A stretch of 42,395 nucleotides of DNA, taken from the NCBI GenBank assembly GCA_017473345.1, contig JAFULL010000053.1, positions 1 through 42,395 of the forward strand, given 5' to 3'. This document shows positions 17,459 through 25,149 of the stretch, one piece after another (the stretch's first letter is position 1; each line of letters starts with the position of its first letter). The DNA is from Clostridia bacterium (GTDB lineage: Bacteria; Bacillota; Clostridia; Christensenellales; Aristaeellaceae). The notes below the pieces were generated by a model. That model ran no database searches and was not told where the DNA came from. It saw nothing but the letters and a program-made list of their open reading frames with translations. The translations under genes and the position numbers were made by a program.

Positions 17459-18313
17459 TCAAAAGCTCGGTTTACAGGAAAAGATCTGTTTGTTGAGATA
17501 CTGCATCTGTCCCTCAAGTTCAAAACGAAGCTCGCTGGCGCACAGCATCAGCTTGCGGGTTTTGTTTTGTTTGTTAAAATCCCGATCGCCATATTGGTCA
17601 TCCCCCAGCAACGGATGACCCATGAAAGCCATGTGCGCACGAATCTGGTGAGTGCGGCCCGTATGCAGTTTCACTTCAAGCCGTGCACATTCGCCTCTTT
17701 TGATAACGCTGTATTCGGTTACAATTTCTTTCGCACCGGGTACAGCATGGCTGATCACACGAACACGTGCTTTCTTTGCGTCCTTCAGCAGATAATGCCG
17801 CAAAACGGCATGCTCGGGGCTTGGTATTCCCCTCACAAGACACGTATACGTTTTGTGGATCTGATGCTGGCGGAAAGCATCCTGCAGCAGCTGCTGAACA
17901 TCCTCTGTTTTGGCAAGCAGAACCAGGCCTTCCGTTGGGTTATCGAGGCGATGACACAGCAAAGGCTCACCGCGCTTGGGCGTTTGCAGCAGCTGTGTCA
18001 GCGTCTTGCCGCCTTTGCTGTCCGCTTCACAGCTGACTCCGGACGGTTTATGCACAACAAGTACATTTTCATCCTCATATATCACCGGGATGTCAACGGC
18101 CTTTTGCTGGGCCTCACGGGCATAAATGCTGATCTGTGCACCAGGAACGATCTCTGCATCCATTCCGACACGCTGGCCATCGATTTTAACGTCCCTTTTG
18201 CGAAAGGCTTCGCGCAACAGATATTCAGGCACTTCAGGAAGCATGCGCCCGGCCAGTGGCAGCAGGCGGCCAGGCCGGGCGTTTGGGGAAATCTGAAAGG
18301 TATACAATTTCAT
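17459..18313 (-). CDS. RluA-family pseudouridine synthase
   Basis: This 284-residue enzyme isomerises uridine to pseudouridine in rRNA or tRNA. An S4-like RNA-binding domain occupies roughly residues 14-65. The catalytic core has HRLDNPTEGLVLLAK with catalytic D124, KTYTCLVRG, and the motif III stretch LHTGRTHQIRAHMAFMGHPLLGD. The usual Ser-Gly of motif II (TSGL) is Glu-Gly here (TEGL), a small deviation. I chose the ATG at 18313; an in-frame GTG at 18364 would overlap the upstream gene. There is no strong ribosome site, so it is probably coupled to the upstream gene, whose stop is 5 bases away. The target nucleotide is unknown. Confidence 0.9.
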   Translation of the reverse strand: MKLYTFQISPNARPGRLLPLAGRMLPEVPEYLLREAFRKRDVKIDGQRVGMDAEIVPGAQISIYAREAQQKAVDIPVIYEDENVLVVHKPSGVSCEADSKGGKTLTQLLQTPKRGEPLLCHRLDNPTEGLVLLAKTEDVQQLLQDAFRQHQIHKTYTCLVRGIPSPEHAVLRHYLLKDAKKARVRVISHAVPGAKEIVTEYSVIKRGECARLEVKLHTGRTHQIRAHMAFMGHPLLGDDQYGDRDFNKQNKTRKLMLCASELRFELEGQMQYLNKQIFSCKPSF

Positions 18314-18318
18314 ACTTT

Positions 18319-19362
18319 TTACTGCATCACTGCCGTTTTCAGTCCCATCCAGTGCGGAGTGCACCGGTACAGGTTGGCAAGTGCGTCTTTCATTCGTTGT
18401 GTTGGCAAAACCGCCAGCATGGAGGCCATCACGTTTTCCATTTCATGCAGACTTACTCCCTGCTTGGCGAGCATCCGCAGATCCTCCGCTGCCTCTGCCG
18501 TGTCATAATCAGGTCTGAGAGCGCCGTGCAGTGCGCCGCAAAGCGATTCATGCAGGGGGATTTCTTCCGGCAGCAGGCCGTTCATCGCCCCAGCAATCAG
18601 CTCCTGAGAAAGTTCCAGCGTGAAGACACCTTCAACAGGCTGCGTTCCAATCAGCCTGTAGGGATCGGCAAGTCCCGGATGCAGCAGAATCGCATCACCG
18701 TTCGCATCCGTTACATATTCAAACGACGCCTGCAGGTAACGTTTGGCGACCTGTGCAGCCAGTGGATCGCTGCGGTGCATCACTTCGCTGAGCATTATGC
18801 CCGTGGGCTGACCAGCGTGCAGGAAGCCAGCAATATACAGCAGGCCGTGAATGGTTGCATCAAAGCGGAACAGTCGCTCGCGGGCAGCCAGTGTTTCCGG
18901 AGCGCTGATGGCCTTCATCAGAGGCTCGTGAAGCACCTTGGGAAGCAGCAAATGCCAGTCGTCTCCCTCTGCACGGAAACTACACCAAAGGCGTTTGACC
19001 AGCGCTTCTGCAGCGCCGATATCATCCCAGTCGCCCAGCAGCAGATCGCCATCGTTAATCAGCAGCCGTTCCAACAGCTGCATCTCTGAAAAACTTACAA
19101 ACATTGCTTCTACAGGAAGTCTGGAAGCAACCAGCGTACGCAATTCATCCAAGGTAAGCAGCGCCCGGCAGCTCAGTCCATGGACGTCTTCAAACGACCC
19201 AGTCAGCAGAAGCTGTGCATCCAGCTCCGTGGCTTCGGATGAAAACAGGCTGATACCCGGATGGGCAAACAAACGCCGCTCACATGCCTCAAATTGTTTT
19301 TCGCGCATCATGCTCATGGTCATTTCGCGCCAGTCAGCATGAACGATTCCCTCTCTAAGCAC
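18319..19362 (-). CDS. Hypothetical protein, 347 aa
   Basis: I do not recognise this soluble, Leu/Ala-rich, acidic protein. It looks almost entirely helical, with segments such as LLLTLDELRTLVASRLPVE-like amphipathic helices and many Glu/Asp. No nucleotide loop, metal motif, signal peptide or membrane helix is visible. The start is taken as GTG at 19362 because GGGAGG lies 7 bases upstream; the frame remains open to 19470 but that stretch contains the promoter. It is the first gene of an operon with a pseudouridine synthase and a HAD phosphatase. Confidence 0.75.
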   Translation of the reverse strand: MLREGIVHADWREMTMSMMREKQFEACERRLFAHPGISLFSSEATELDAQLLLTGSFEDVHGLSCRALLTLDELRTLVASRLPVEAMFVSFSEMQLLERLLINDGDLLLGDWDDIGAAEALVKRLWCSFRAEGDDWHLLLPKVLHEPLMKAISAPETLAARERLFRFDATIHGLLYIAGFLHAGQPTGIMLSEVMHRSDPLAAQVAKRYLQASFEYVTDANGDAILLHPGLADPYRLIGTQPVEGVFTLELSQELIAGAMNGLLPEEIPLHESLCGALHGALRPDYDTAEAAEDLRMLAKQGVSLHEMENVMASMLAVLPTQRMKDALANLYRCTPHWMGLKTAVMQ

Positions 19363-19429
19363 GCAGCGGCCTCCCTTCCTCCGGGCCGAAGCCCTCTGAT
19401 ATTCACAGTGCACAAAAGCGCCATTCCCT

Positions 19430-19457
19430 ATTATACCGACCCTGTCCGGCATGTCAA
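19430..19457 (-). promoter_or_regulatory. Promoter of the 19362-16625 operon
   Basis: The minus strand has perfect TTGACA (19452-19457) and perfect TATAAT (19430-19435) separated by 16 bases. The start is near 19423, so the leader is about 60 bases. It shows that translation begins downstream at 19362, not at the longest open frame. Confidence 0.88.
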
Positions 19458-19482
19458 GGTTTATACTCATGCAATTCGTGGG

Positions 19483-19513
19483 AAAACAAAAGAGCCTTTC
19501 TCAAAGGCTCTTT
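19483..19513 (-). terminator. Terminator of the peptidoglycan-binding protein gene
   Basis: An 11-bp stem (19489-19499 with 19503-19513, loop of 3) is followed on the minus strand by TTTTGTTTT. It lies 8 bases after the stop of the 20589-19522 gene. Confidence 0.88.
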
Positions 19514-19521
19514 CGCTTGTA

Positions 19522-20589
19522 TCACATCTGTTCAGCCGCAGAAGGCATCGTTACTTTCACCGTTCTGTTTTCTTCATCCAAAACTGTAACGATGCCCGTC
19601 AGGCTTTCAATGCTCTGTGCTGGCAGATAGATGATTTTGTCTACCCGGCGCACATCACGCAGCGGCAGGATCTGTGGTTCCCCATCTTTGAAAGCTTCCA
19701 GACCGGAGGGCTGTCCTGACTGATCCTCGGTATAGGAGACGCGAATAATGCTGTCACCAATTGCAAATGCGAACTCATCAGCCTCCAGAGAGGTGGTAGC
19801 GATCACATTCATGCCGGCATTTTTCAAAATATCCTTAACAGGCAGGTAAACATTTTCACCGCATGCATAGGGCAAAAGTTTTTCTTTGCCTTCAGCCTCT
19901 GCCGTAGCAGGTTCAGCAGAACCATCGATCACAATCACCCAGCCTTCCATCGGAAGGAATTCAGCCATTTCCTTTTTTTCGGCTGCGGGCTGAGCCGTTG
20001 GCTCAGCAATGGGCTGGACAGTCGGTTCGGCTGTGGGTTCAACAGTCTGAACCGGCACAAATGCAGGTTCTGCAGTGACCTCCGCCACAGGTTCGGCGGT
20101 AGGTTCAGGCGTAATGGCAGCCTTTAGTTCCATTTCAGGCGTTGCTGTGGGAGTGGGCTCAGCGGCAGGAGCCATACGGATCTCAGTGCTTTCATACAGT
20201 ACCGTAAGCGTATTGCGGCCGGCAATACCGTCAGCACTCAGACCATGATGATACTGGAACTGTTCGACAGCACGACGAGTCTGGTTGCCAAAGCGGCCGT
20301 CAATATCGCCGTCATAGTATCCATACTCAGCCAGTTTTTCCTGCAGTTGACGAACCAGATCACCGTTATCGCCCATCTGAACGGTCTTATAGGCAGGATT
20401 GGGCGTAATGTTGATCGTAGGCACAGGAGTCGGCTTTGCCGTGGGCTCAGGTGTGGCAGTGGCCTCCTGTACATAAGCCGCTTCCGCCGCAGGCGTCTCA
20501 GGAATATAACTGGGCACCGGTGCATTTTGCACGGAAGTGGTGAACACCAGCGACATATAAATCAGTACCGTTTTGAGCAGATCCATCAT
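19522..20589 (-). CDS. Secreted peptidoglycan-binding protein with Pro/Thr/Glu repeats and stalk-like domain
   Basis: The 355-residue product begins with a signal-like segment (LLKTVLIYMSLVFTTSVQNA). A Pro/Thr spacer follows, then a PG_binding_1 domain (about 70-130: MGDNGDLVRQLQEKL, YYDGDIDGRFGNQTRRAVEQFQ, GLSADGIAGRNTL). Next is a long PTAEP-type repeat region (about 140-205). The C-terminal domain resembles the copper-amine-oxidase N-terminal 'stalk' fold (ENVYLPVKDILKNAGM, FAFAIGDSIIRV, IIYLPAQSIESLTG). It probably sits in the cell wall. The ATG at 20589 follows AAAGGGGACAAA; the open frame to 21321 is the antisense of nudC. It is monocistronic, with its own promoter and terminator. Confidence 0.85.
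   Translation of the reverse strand: MMDLLKTVLIYMSLVFTTSVQNAPVPSYIPETPAAEAAYVQEATATPEPTAKPTPVPTINITPNPAYKTVQMGDNGDLVRQLQEKLAEYGYYDGDIDGRFGNQTRRAVEQFQYHHGLSADGIAGRNTLTVLYESTEIRMAPAAEPTPTATPEMELKAAITPEPTAEPVAEVTAEPAFVPVQTVEPTAEPTVQPIAEPTAQPAAEKKEMAEFLPMEGWVIVIDGSAEPATAEAEGKEKLLPYACGENVYLPVKDILKNAGMNVIATTSLEADEFAFAIGDSIIRVSYTEDQSGQPSGLEAFKDGEPQILPLRDVRRVDKIIYLPAQSIESLTGIVTVLDEENRTVKVTMPSAAEQM
19983..20163. repeat. Imperfect repeats encoding PTAEP-like units
   Basis: Degenerate repeats of about 12-24 bases (plus-strand units such as GGTTCGGCGGTAGGTTCAG and GGCTGAGCCGTTGGCTCAG) encode Pro-Thr-Ala-Glu-Pro units in the wall protein. A shorter block of the same type lies near 20413-20465. Confidence 0.7.
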
Positions 20590-20621
20590 TTTGTCCCCTT
20601 TCACAAAGGTGGTTAATGATA

Positions 20622-20650
20622 AGAATATCACAGGAAAGCGACATTGACAA
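20622..20650 (-). promoter_or_regulatory. Promoter of the peptidoglycan-binding protein gene
   Basis: The minus strand reads TTGTCA (20645-20650), 17 bases, TATTCT (20622-20627). The -35 box shares five bases with the divergent nudC -35 box. Confidence 0.72.
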
Positions 20651-20671
20651 GCGTTGAAAAAGCTGTATGAT
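20644..20671 (+). promoter_or_regulatory. Promoter of nudC
   Basis: Perfect TTGACA (20644-20649), 16 bases, TATGAT (20666-20671). Because TTGACAA is close to its own complement, the same bases serve as -35 for the opposite gene, so the two promoters probably exclude each other. Confidence 0.75.
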
Positions 20672-20709
20672 GTTGAAGGAGTGTAAAAGATTTCAGGGAG
20701 GCACGCAAG

Positions 20710-21534
20710 ATGATCTTTTCCCAGCCTGATTTTTCTGTTCAACCAACCGGAACCGTCATTCAGCCTGACAGTCTGCTGGCTGTTTTCCAAAACGGAAAAA
20801 TTCTTTTGACAAACGATGAAATGCTTCCGACATTTTTGCAGATGCAGTCGCTTCTTCCCGATCATTTTAAACCGTTCGAACTGGCACATACAGATAAGTA
20901 TTCTATTTTTTCGCCAGATCCTTTTTTTAACCTCGAAATACAGGAAACGGATGACTTTACATACAAAGAAATCAGCATTTTCCGCAGTCTTCCCTTTAAT
21001 ACCGCCGCGCTGATCACAACCAGCTGGCATCTGTGGAGCTGGTATAAAAATCATCGTTTCTGCGGAAAATGCGGACAGCCTCTTCGTCCTTCCACTAGCG
21101 AACGCGCCCTGCAGTGCAGCAGCTGCGGCTGCATGGTTTTCCCGACCATTTCGCCTGCCGTTATTGTTGCAATTACCTGTGGAGAGCGTATTTTGCTCGC
21201 CCGGAATGCAAACAGCCCTTTTGCCAATTATGCACTTGTGGCCGGTTATGTCGAAGTCGGCGAAACGCTCGAACACGCTGTGCGGCGCGAAGTACTGGAG
21301 GAGGTTGGCGTTCACATTCACAATCTGCGTTACCTGGGTGATCAGCCCTGGGGTATAAGCGGATCACACATGTTCGCCTTTCATGCCGAGGCTGATGACA
21401 ACGAAGCGATCCAGATTCAGAAAAATGAACTGAGTGACGCCAAATGGTTTGACAGATCAGAGCTTCCCGAACGCACCCATGCGGTAAGCATTGCCCATGA
21501 GCTGATTGAGCGGTTCAGAAAGGGAAAACTTTAA
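20710..21534 (+). CDS. nudC: NAD+ diphosphatase (NudC-like Nudix hydrolase)
   Basis: NudC hydrolyses NAD(H) to NMN and AMP and in some bacteria removes NAD caps from RNA. The 274-residue product has the family order: a variable N-domain, a four-Cys zinc ribbon (C118, C121, C136, C139), the Nudix box GYVEVGETLEHAVRREVLEEVG (179-200 span), and the NudC-specific QPW motif (212-214) soon after. In the usual SQPWPFPxS motif the residues after QPW are GIS here, a modest change. The start follows CAGGGAGGCACG. The gene has its own promoter and a following terminator, so it is monocistronic. Confidence 0.92.
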   Translation: MIFSQPDFSVQPTGTVIQPDSLLAVFQNGKILLTNDEMLPTFLQMQSLLPDHFKPFELAHTDKYSIFSPDPFFNLEIQETDDFTYKEISIFRSLPFNTAALITTSWHLWSWYKNHRFCGKCGQPLRPSTSERALQCSSCGCMVFPTISPAVIVAITCGERILLARNANSPFANYALVAGYVEVGETLEHAVRREVLEEVGVHIHNLRYLGDQPWGISGSHMFAFHAEADDNEAIQIQKNELSDAKWFDRSELPERTHAVSIAHELIERFRKGKL

Positions 21535-21546
21535 ATTCCAAGCATA

Positions 21547-21580
21547 CAAAAAGCGCCCTGCCTTTGCAGAACGCTTTTTT
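21547..21580. terminator. Bidirectional terminator
   Basis: AAAAAGCG and CTGC pair with GCAG and CGCTTTTTT across a small internal mismatch. The hairpin ends nudC (plus) and, by the A-run on the left, the LytTR regulator gene (minus). Confidence 0.78.
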
Positions 21581-21582
21581 GT

Positions 21583-22329
21583 TTACTGGAAAAGCTTTTC
21601 AAGCTCTTCATACTTTTCATGCGTGATCAACGCATCGTGACGCGTGCCTTCCAGCCGCACCACATACGTCCAGCGGCCATAAGGGCTGATATCCTTGATT
21701 TGATTGAGGTTGATGATATAGCTTTTATGGCAGCGGAAGAAAACATCCGCCGGAAGCCGCTCTTCCATCTCAGCAAGCGAATCGCTGGTGACATAGCGCT
21801 CGTCATTGCAGGTATAGATAACCGTAGAACGTTCTTCGCGCTGTACCAAAAGGATATCCTCGTAATCGATGAAGCTGACGCCTTCCCTGTGCCTAAGCAT
21901 CAGTCGCCCGCCGGCGACCCTGTTTTTTACAGGCGGTGTAAGGTTGCGGGTATTGCGCAGCAGCATTCTGTCGCGCGCACGTTCCAGCGTCTGGATCACA
22001 CGCTCCACCTTAAATGGCTTCATCAGGTAGTCAAAGGCGTATACCTCAAAAGCATCGCCCATGTATCCCTCGTAGGCCGTAGCAAAAATCACGATGATAT
22101 TGGGGTTCAGATCCTGAATGGCACGTGCACAGTCAACGCCGTTGAGTTCGGGCATTTCCACATCCAGAAAAACCACGTCAGGTTTGAGGGTTTCTGCCAG
22201 TTCGACCGCAACATGACCGTCTGCCGCCTCAGCCACCAACACAAACCCTTCTACCTTGCCAACAATCTTTCTGAGAATCGTGCGCATGCCGATATCGTCA
22301 TCGGCAATCAGAACCCGTAAATCTTCCAT
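21583..22329 (-). CDS. LytTR-family response regulator
   Basis: The 248-residue protein has a receiver domain (D10-D12 pocket, phospho-acceptor D56 in FLDVEMPELNGVD, K104 in DYLMKPF) and a C-terminal LytTR DNA-binding domain (about residues 145-248: VSFIDYEDILLVQREERSTVIYT, FFRCHKSYIINLNQIKDI). Such regulators bind paired direct repeats and often control surface or quorum functions. No kinase gene is adjacent, so it is an orphan here. It is the last gene of the nfeD-floA operon, 13 bases after a small membrane-protein gene. The start follows GGAAGGAAAAAGC. Confidence 0.93.
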   Translation of the reverse strand: MEDLRVLIADDDIGMRTILRKIVGKVEGFVLVAEAADGHVAVELAETLKPDVVFLDVEMPELNGVDCARAIQDLNPNIIVIFATAYEGYMGDAFEVYAFDYLMKPFKVERVIQTLERARDRMLLRNTRNLTPPVKNRVAGGRLMLRHREGVSFIDYEDILLVQREERSTVIYTCNDERYVTSDSLAEMEERLPADVFFRCHKSYIINLNQIKDISPYGRWTYVVRLEGTRHDALITHEKYEELEKLFQ

Positions 22330-22342
22330 GCTTTTTCCTTCC

Positions 22343-22816
22343 TTATCTGCGCCAGCGCTCGGCAGGACGTTTGAGCACTTCGCTCATCACAATGCCCTGA
22401 TACAGGCCCTTTGTGCTCAGATCCAGCAATGGCTCGCGCCCGATTTCACCGGCATAAACGCTTTCGGGTTCATTGTCTGCCACACGTTCGTGATCCAGCA
22501 GCGGATCACACAGGCATTCGCCCTCGGTCGAGTCAATCTGCAGACTTCCCCAACCGACAGGCAGGCAGCTTTCACCTTCCGCATGCTCATGATCGTGCAT
22601 ATCAGTCATGGTGTTCTGTTCGCCTTTTTGGGTTGCCCGGCGTTTCAGTTCATCATGCATACGTATCGCCCGCTGGGCACGCTCGCGAATTTCTTCAGCA
22701 GTCGCTTTGGGTTGGGTCGTCCTGGTCTTTTTGACAGACTTGGCGCCTTTTTTCTTATTCTTACTGATTGCTTTGAAAATCCAAAACAAGATAAGCAGAG
22801 TCAACAATCCATCCAC
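22343..22816 (-). CDS. Small single-pass membrane protein, unknown
   Basis: This 157-residue protein is not recognised. An N-terminal membrane helix (LLTLLILFWIFKAI) is followed by a very basic patch (SKNKKKGAKSVKKTR), a short helix (AEEIRERAQRAIRMHDELKRRATQ), and an acidic tail with a His/Asp/Glu stretch (DMHDHEHAEGES). The charge pattern puts the tail in the cytoplasm. The start is GTG at 22816, since AGGAGG lies 8 bases upstream; the frame opens earlier at 22843 without a site. It sits between floA and the LytTR regulator, so it may be a partner of the flotillin microdomain or of the regulator. That role is inferred from position only. Confidence 0.72.
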   Translation of the reverse strand: MDGLLTLLILFWIFKAISKNKKKGAKSVKKTRTTQPKATAEEIRERAQRAIRMHDELKRRATQKGEQNTMTDMHDHEHAEGESCLPVGWGSLQIDSTEGECLCDPLLDHERVADNEPESVYAGEIGREPLLDLSTKGLYQGIVMSEVLKRPAERWRR

Positions 22817-22839
22817 TGGTTTCACCTCCTTGCAGGAAA

Positions 22840-22873
22840 GCAAGGCAGCCGCCGCACCTGACGGCTGCCTTGC
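22840..22873 (-). terminator. Strong hairpin between floA and the next gene (terminator or attenuator)
   Basis: A perfect 12-bp GC-rich stem (22840-22851 with 22862-22873, loop of 10) begins 5 bases after the floA stop. Only three Ts follow on the minus strand, so it may be a partial terminator or an RNA-stabilising hairpin inside the operon. Confidence 0.6.
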
Positions 22874-22878
22874 CGGTT

Positions 22879-23877
22879 TTACTTCTTCTCAGCAGCGGCG
22901 GCAGGAGTGCTGGCCTTGGCAATGCCTTCACGCATGCTTGTATCAGCAATCATGTTCTGCATCTGATAGTAGTCCATCACACCCAGTTTGCCGTCGCGCA
23001 GAGCGGCAGCCATGGCCTTGGGTACTTCGGCCTCAGCCTCAACAACGCGGGCACGCATTTCCTGCACAGCAGCCTTCATTTCCTGTTCGTGAGCAACAGC
23101 CATGGCACGACGTTCTTCAGCATGGGCCTGAGCAATACGGCGATCGGCCTCAGCCTGATCCATCTGCAGCTGTGCGCCCACGTTGCGGCCAACGTCAACG
23201 TCCGCAATATCGATAGACAGGATCTCATAAGCAGTGCCGGCATCCAACCCCTTGTTGAGCACAGTCTGGCTGATCAGATCGGGATTCTCCAGCACCTGCT
23301 TGTGTGTCTCACTGGAACCAACAGTGGTAACGATACCCTCGCCTACGCGGGCAATGATGGTTTCTTCACCGGCACCGCCAACCAGACGTTCGATGTTGGT
23401 ACGCACGGTAACGCGGGCCTTGGCGCGCAGCTCGATGCCGTCCTTGGCGATAGCAGCAACAACAGGGGTTTCGATCACCTTGGGGGTAACGCTCATCTGC
23501 ACAGCCTGCAGCACGTCACGGCCTGCCAGGTCGATCGCGGAGGCCTTTTCAAAGGGCATTTCAATATTGGAACGCTGAGCAGCAATCAGTGCGTTGATCA
23601 CGCGGTCCACATTGCCGCCGGCAAGGTAATGCGTTTCCAGCTTGCTGAGGGTCATTTCCAGACCAGCCTTGCGGGCCTTGATCAGAGGCTCCACCAGGCG
23701 CTTGGGCTGAATGCGGCGCAAACGCATACCGACCAGCGAAGCAATACTGACGTGCACACCGGAAGCCAGGGAGGTGATCCACAGGCCAACCGGCACAAAG
23801 CGAAGGAAAACCAGTACAAAGATGAGTGCAATAACGATAAGCATGAAGATCCAGGCAATTGAATCGACGTAATACAT
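22879..23877 (-). CDS. floA: Flotillin-like membrane microdomain protein FloA
   Basis: FloA (UPF0365/YqfA) is an SPFH-domain scaffold of functional membrane microdomains. The 332-residue length is typical. A hydrophobic N-terminal hairpin ([27 protein letters not shown]) is followed by the SPFH body ([73 protein letters not shown]). An Ala/Glu-rich coiled-coil tail follows ([20 protein letters not shown], then [17 protein letters not shown]). It follows nfeD by 47 bases, the standard partner arrangement. The start at 23877 is preceded by AAGGAGG. Confidence 0.96.
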   Translation of the reverse strand: MYYVDSIAWIFMLIVIALIFVLVFLRFVPVGLWITSLASGVHVSIASLVGMRLRRIQPKRLVEPLIKARKAGLEMTLSKLETHYLAGGNVDRVINALIAAQRSNIEMPFEKASAIDLAGRDVLQAVQMSVTPKVIETPVVAAIAKDGIELRAKARVTVRTNIERLVGGAGEETIIARVGEGIVTTVGSSETHKQVLENPDLISQTVLNKGLDAGTAYEILSIDIADVDVGRNVGAQLQMDQAEADRRIAQAHAEERRAMAVAHEQEMKAAVQEMRARVVEAEAEVPKAMAAALRDGKLGVMDYYQMQNMIADTSMREGIAKASTPAAAAEKK

Positions 23878-23924
23878 CGGGATTCCTCCTTATTATTTAT
23901 GGTAAAGCCTCGTCAAGAAGCCTT

Positions 23925-24431
23925 TCACCTTTCTTTGGTGCGGCGCACTACAACGCGGGCGCCTTCAACACGCTTCACTTCAACAGGCGTGTCTTTGGCA
24001 ATATACTCGCCGTCAGCCACTACGTTCAGCTTCACGCCATCAAACTCTGCCATGCCACTGGGACGCAGCACCGTTGAGGCAACGCCTTTTTTGCCGAGGA
24101 ACACGTCCATATCCTGCGCAGCCACATAGCCTTCAGAGGCACTTTCAGTGTCCGTCAGGATCACACCGGACTTGGACAGTTTGCCCTTCTGCACAGAACG
24201 CAGCGCAAGCGATATGGTAATAGCCATGACCACAAGAATCACCAGCGTAACGCCCAGCGCAGCCAGACCGCCGTGATTGGCATACGTCAGCACGATGCTG
24301 ACCGCCTCCAGAATCACGCCGGCAATACCCGGCAGACCAAAACCTGGCATAAACACTTCCACGATCAACAATCCAAGTCCAAAAACCAGGCAGATCAGAA
24401 TCGGAAGATTCTGCAAAATAAGTTGCAACAT
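23925..24431 (-). CDS. NfeD-family membrane protein (short form)
   Basis: The 168-residue protein is a short NfeD without the ClpP-like protease domain of the long form. Three or four hydrophobic helices occupy the N-terminal half (LPILICLVFGLGLLIVEVFMPGFGLPGIAG, then AALGVTLVILVVMAITISLAL). The C-terminal half is the soluble OB-fold NfeD domain (FLGKKGVASTVLRPSGMAEFDGVKLNVVADGEYI, VEVKRVEGARVVVRR). NfeD proteins are the membrane partners of SPFH proteins, matching floA directly downstream. The ATG at 24431 follows CGGGAGGGAATC; the open frame to 24515 covers the promoter. Confidence 0.92.
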   Translation of the reverse strand: MLQLILQNLPILICLVFGLGLLIVEVFMPGFGLPGIAGVILEAVSIVLTYANHGGLAALGVTLVILVVMAITISLALRSVQKGKLSKSGVILTDTESASEGYVAAQDMDVFLGKKGVASTVLRPSGMAEFDGVKLNVVADGEYIAKDTPVEVKRVEGARVVVRRTKER

Positions 24432-24467
24432 TTTGATTCCCTCCCGGAACGGCTTATTTACATTCTG

Positions 24468-24496
24468 ACTATACCACTGATGCAGCACTGTGTCTA
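24468..24496 (-). promoter_or_regulatory. Promoter of the nfeD-floA operon
   Basis: The minus strand reads TAGACA (24491-24496), 17 bases, TATAGT (24468-24473), five of six matches in each box. It lies just downstream of the second UDG gene, with no terminator visible between them. Confidence 0.72.
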
Positions 24497-24528
24497 CAGC
24501 CAGCCGCTCATGCATACAAGCCCTGTGT

Positions 24529-25149
24529 TCAAATGTCGTTTTGAATGTTTATTCTCCCGGCAAGTGACCCGGCCAGTATGTTTAGATCATCGGCATAGGT
24601 CTGCTTGAGCGAACCGTTATAAATAACCGACGCCGGGTGATAAAGTGCAAAAAGAGGCAGCTGGAAAGCTTCTCCCTCAGGCGTCACAATCTCTGCCCTG
24701 CTCCATTGTCCATGGCGGTTGCCGATCACATCATCGATAAAAGCCTGCAGAGCAACGTTTCCAAGCGTGACCAGCATTGTCGGGCGTACAATGGCAATCT
24801 CACGCATCAGCCACGGCGTGAACAATGCTTTTTCCTCGCGGCTCGGAGGACGGTTGACCACACGACCGGCCGCACTGATTTTACTTGGGCGTACCTTGAC
24901 TACATTTGTGATATAGATCTCCTCACGTCTAAGATGAACTGTCTGCAGAAAAGCGTCCAGATTCTTTCCAGCCTTTCCAACGAAAGGTCGCCCCTGCAGG
25001 GCTTCCTGTTCGCCCGGAGCTTCACCGATCAGCATCAGAACCGGCTGATGTTCAGGTCCCTCTCCAAACACAAGCGGACGCTGGCTGCCCATATTCAATT
25101 CATCAAAAAAAGCACTGCATTCCTGCCGGAATTTTTCAAGCGTGCTCAT
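24529..25149 (-). CDS. Uracil-DNA glycosylase superfamily protein lacking the Fe-S cysteines
   Basis: The 206-residue protein has the family 4-like catalytic motifs: MLIGEAPGEQEALQGRPFVGKAG (39-61 region) and ALYHPASVI near the C-terminus. It should therefore remove uracil or another deaminated base from DNA. However, the cluster cysteines of family 4 are missing: the N-terminal CxxC is absent, V86 replaces the Cys of NVVKC, and the fourth Cys is also absent (only C11 near the N-terminus). An insertion (SAAGRVVNRPP) replaces the usual PPRNR segment. The ATG at 25149 follows GGAGGATAAAAAGA and overlaps the upstream UDG gene by 14 bases. Activity on uracil is inferred. Confidence 0.87.
   Translation of the reverse strand: MSTLEKFRQECSAFFDELNMGSQRPLVFGEGPEHQPVLMLIGEAPGEQEALQGRPFVGKAGKNLDAFLQTVHLRREEIYITNVVKVRPSKISAAGRVVNRPPSREEKALFTPWLMREIAIVRPTMLVTLGNVALQAFIDDVIGNRHGQWSRAEIVTPEGEAFQLPLFALYHPASVIYNGSLKQTYADDLNILAGSLAGRINIQNDI

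Noticed and set aside
20590..21321. Long N-terminal extension of the peptidoglycan-binding protein
   Set aside because: The extension reads the antisense of nudC and the divergent promoters. The ATG at 20589 has a good ribosome site and is followed by a signal-like segment.
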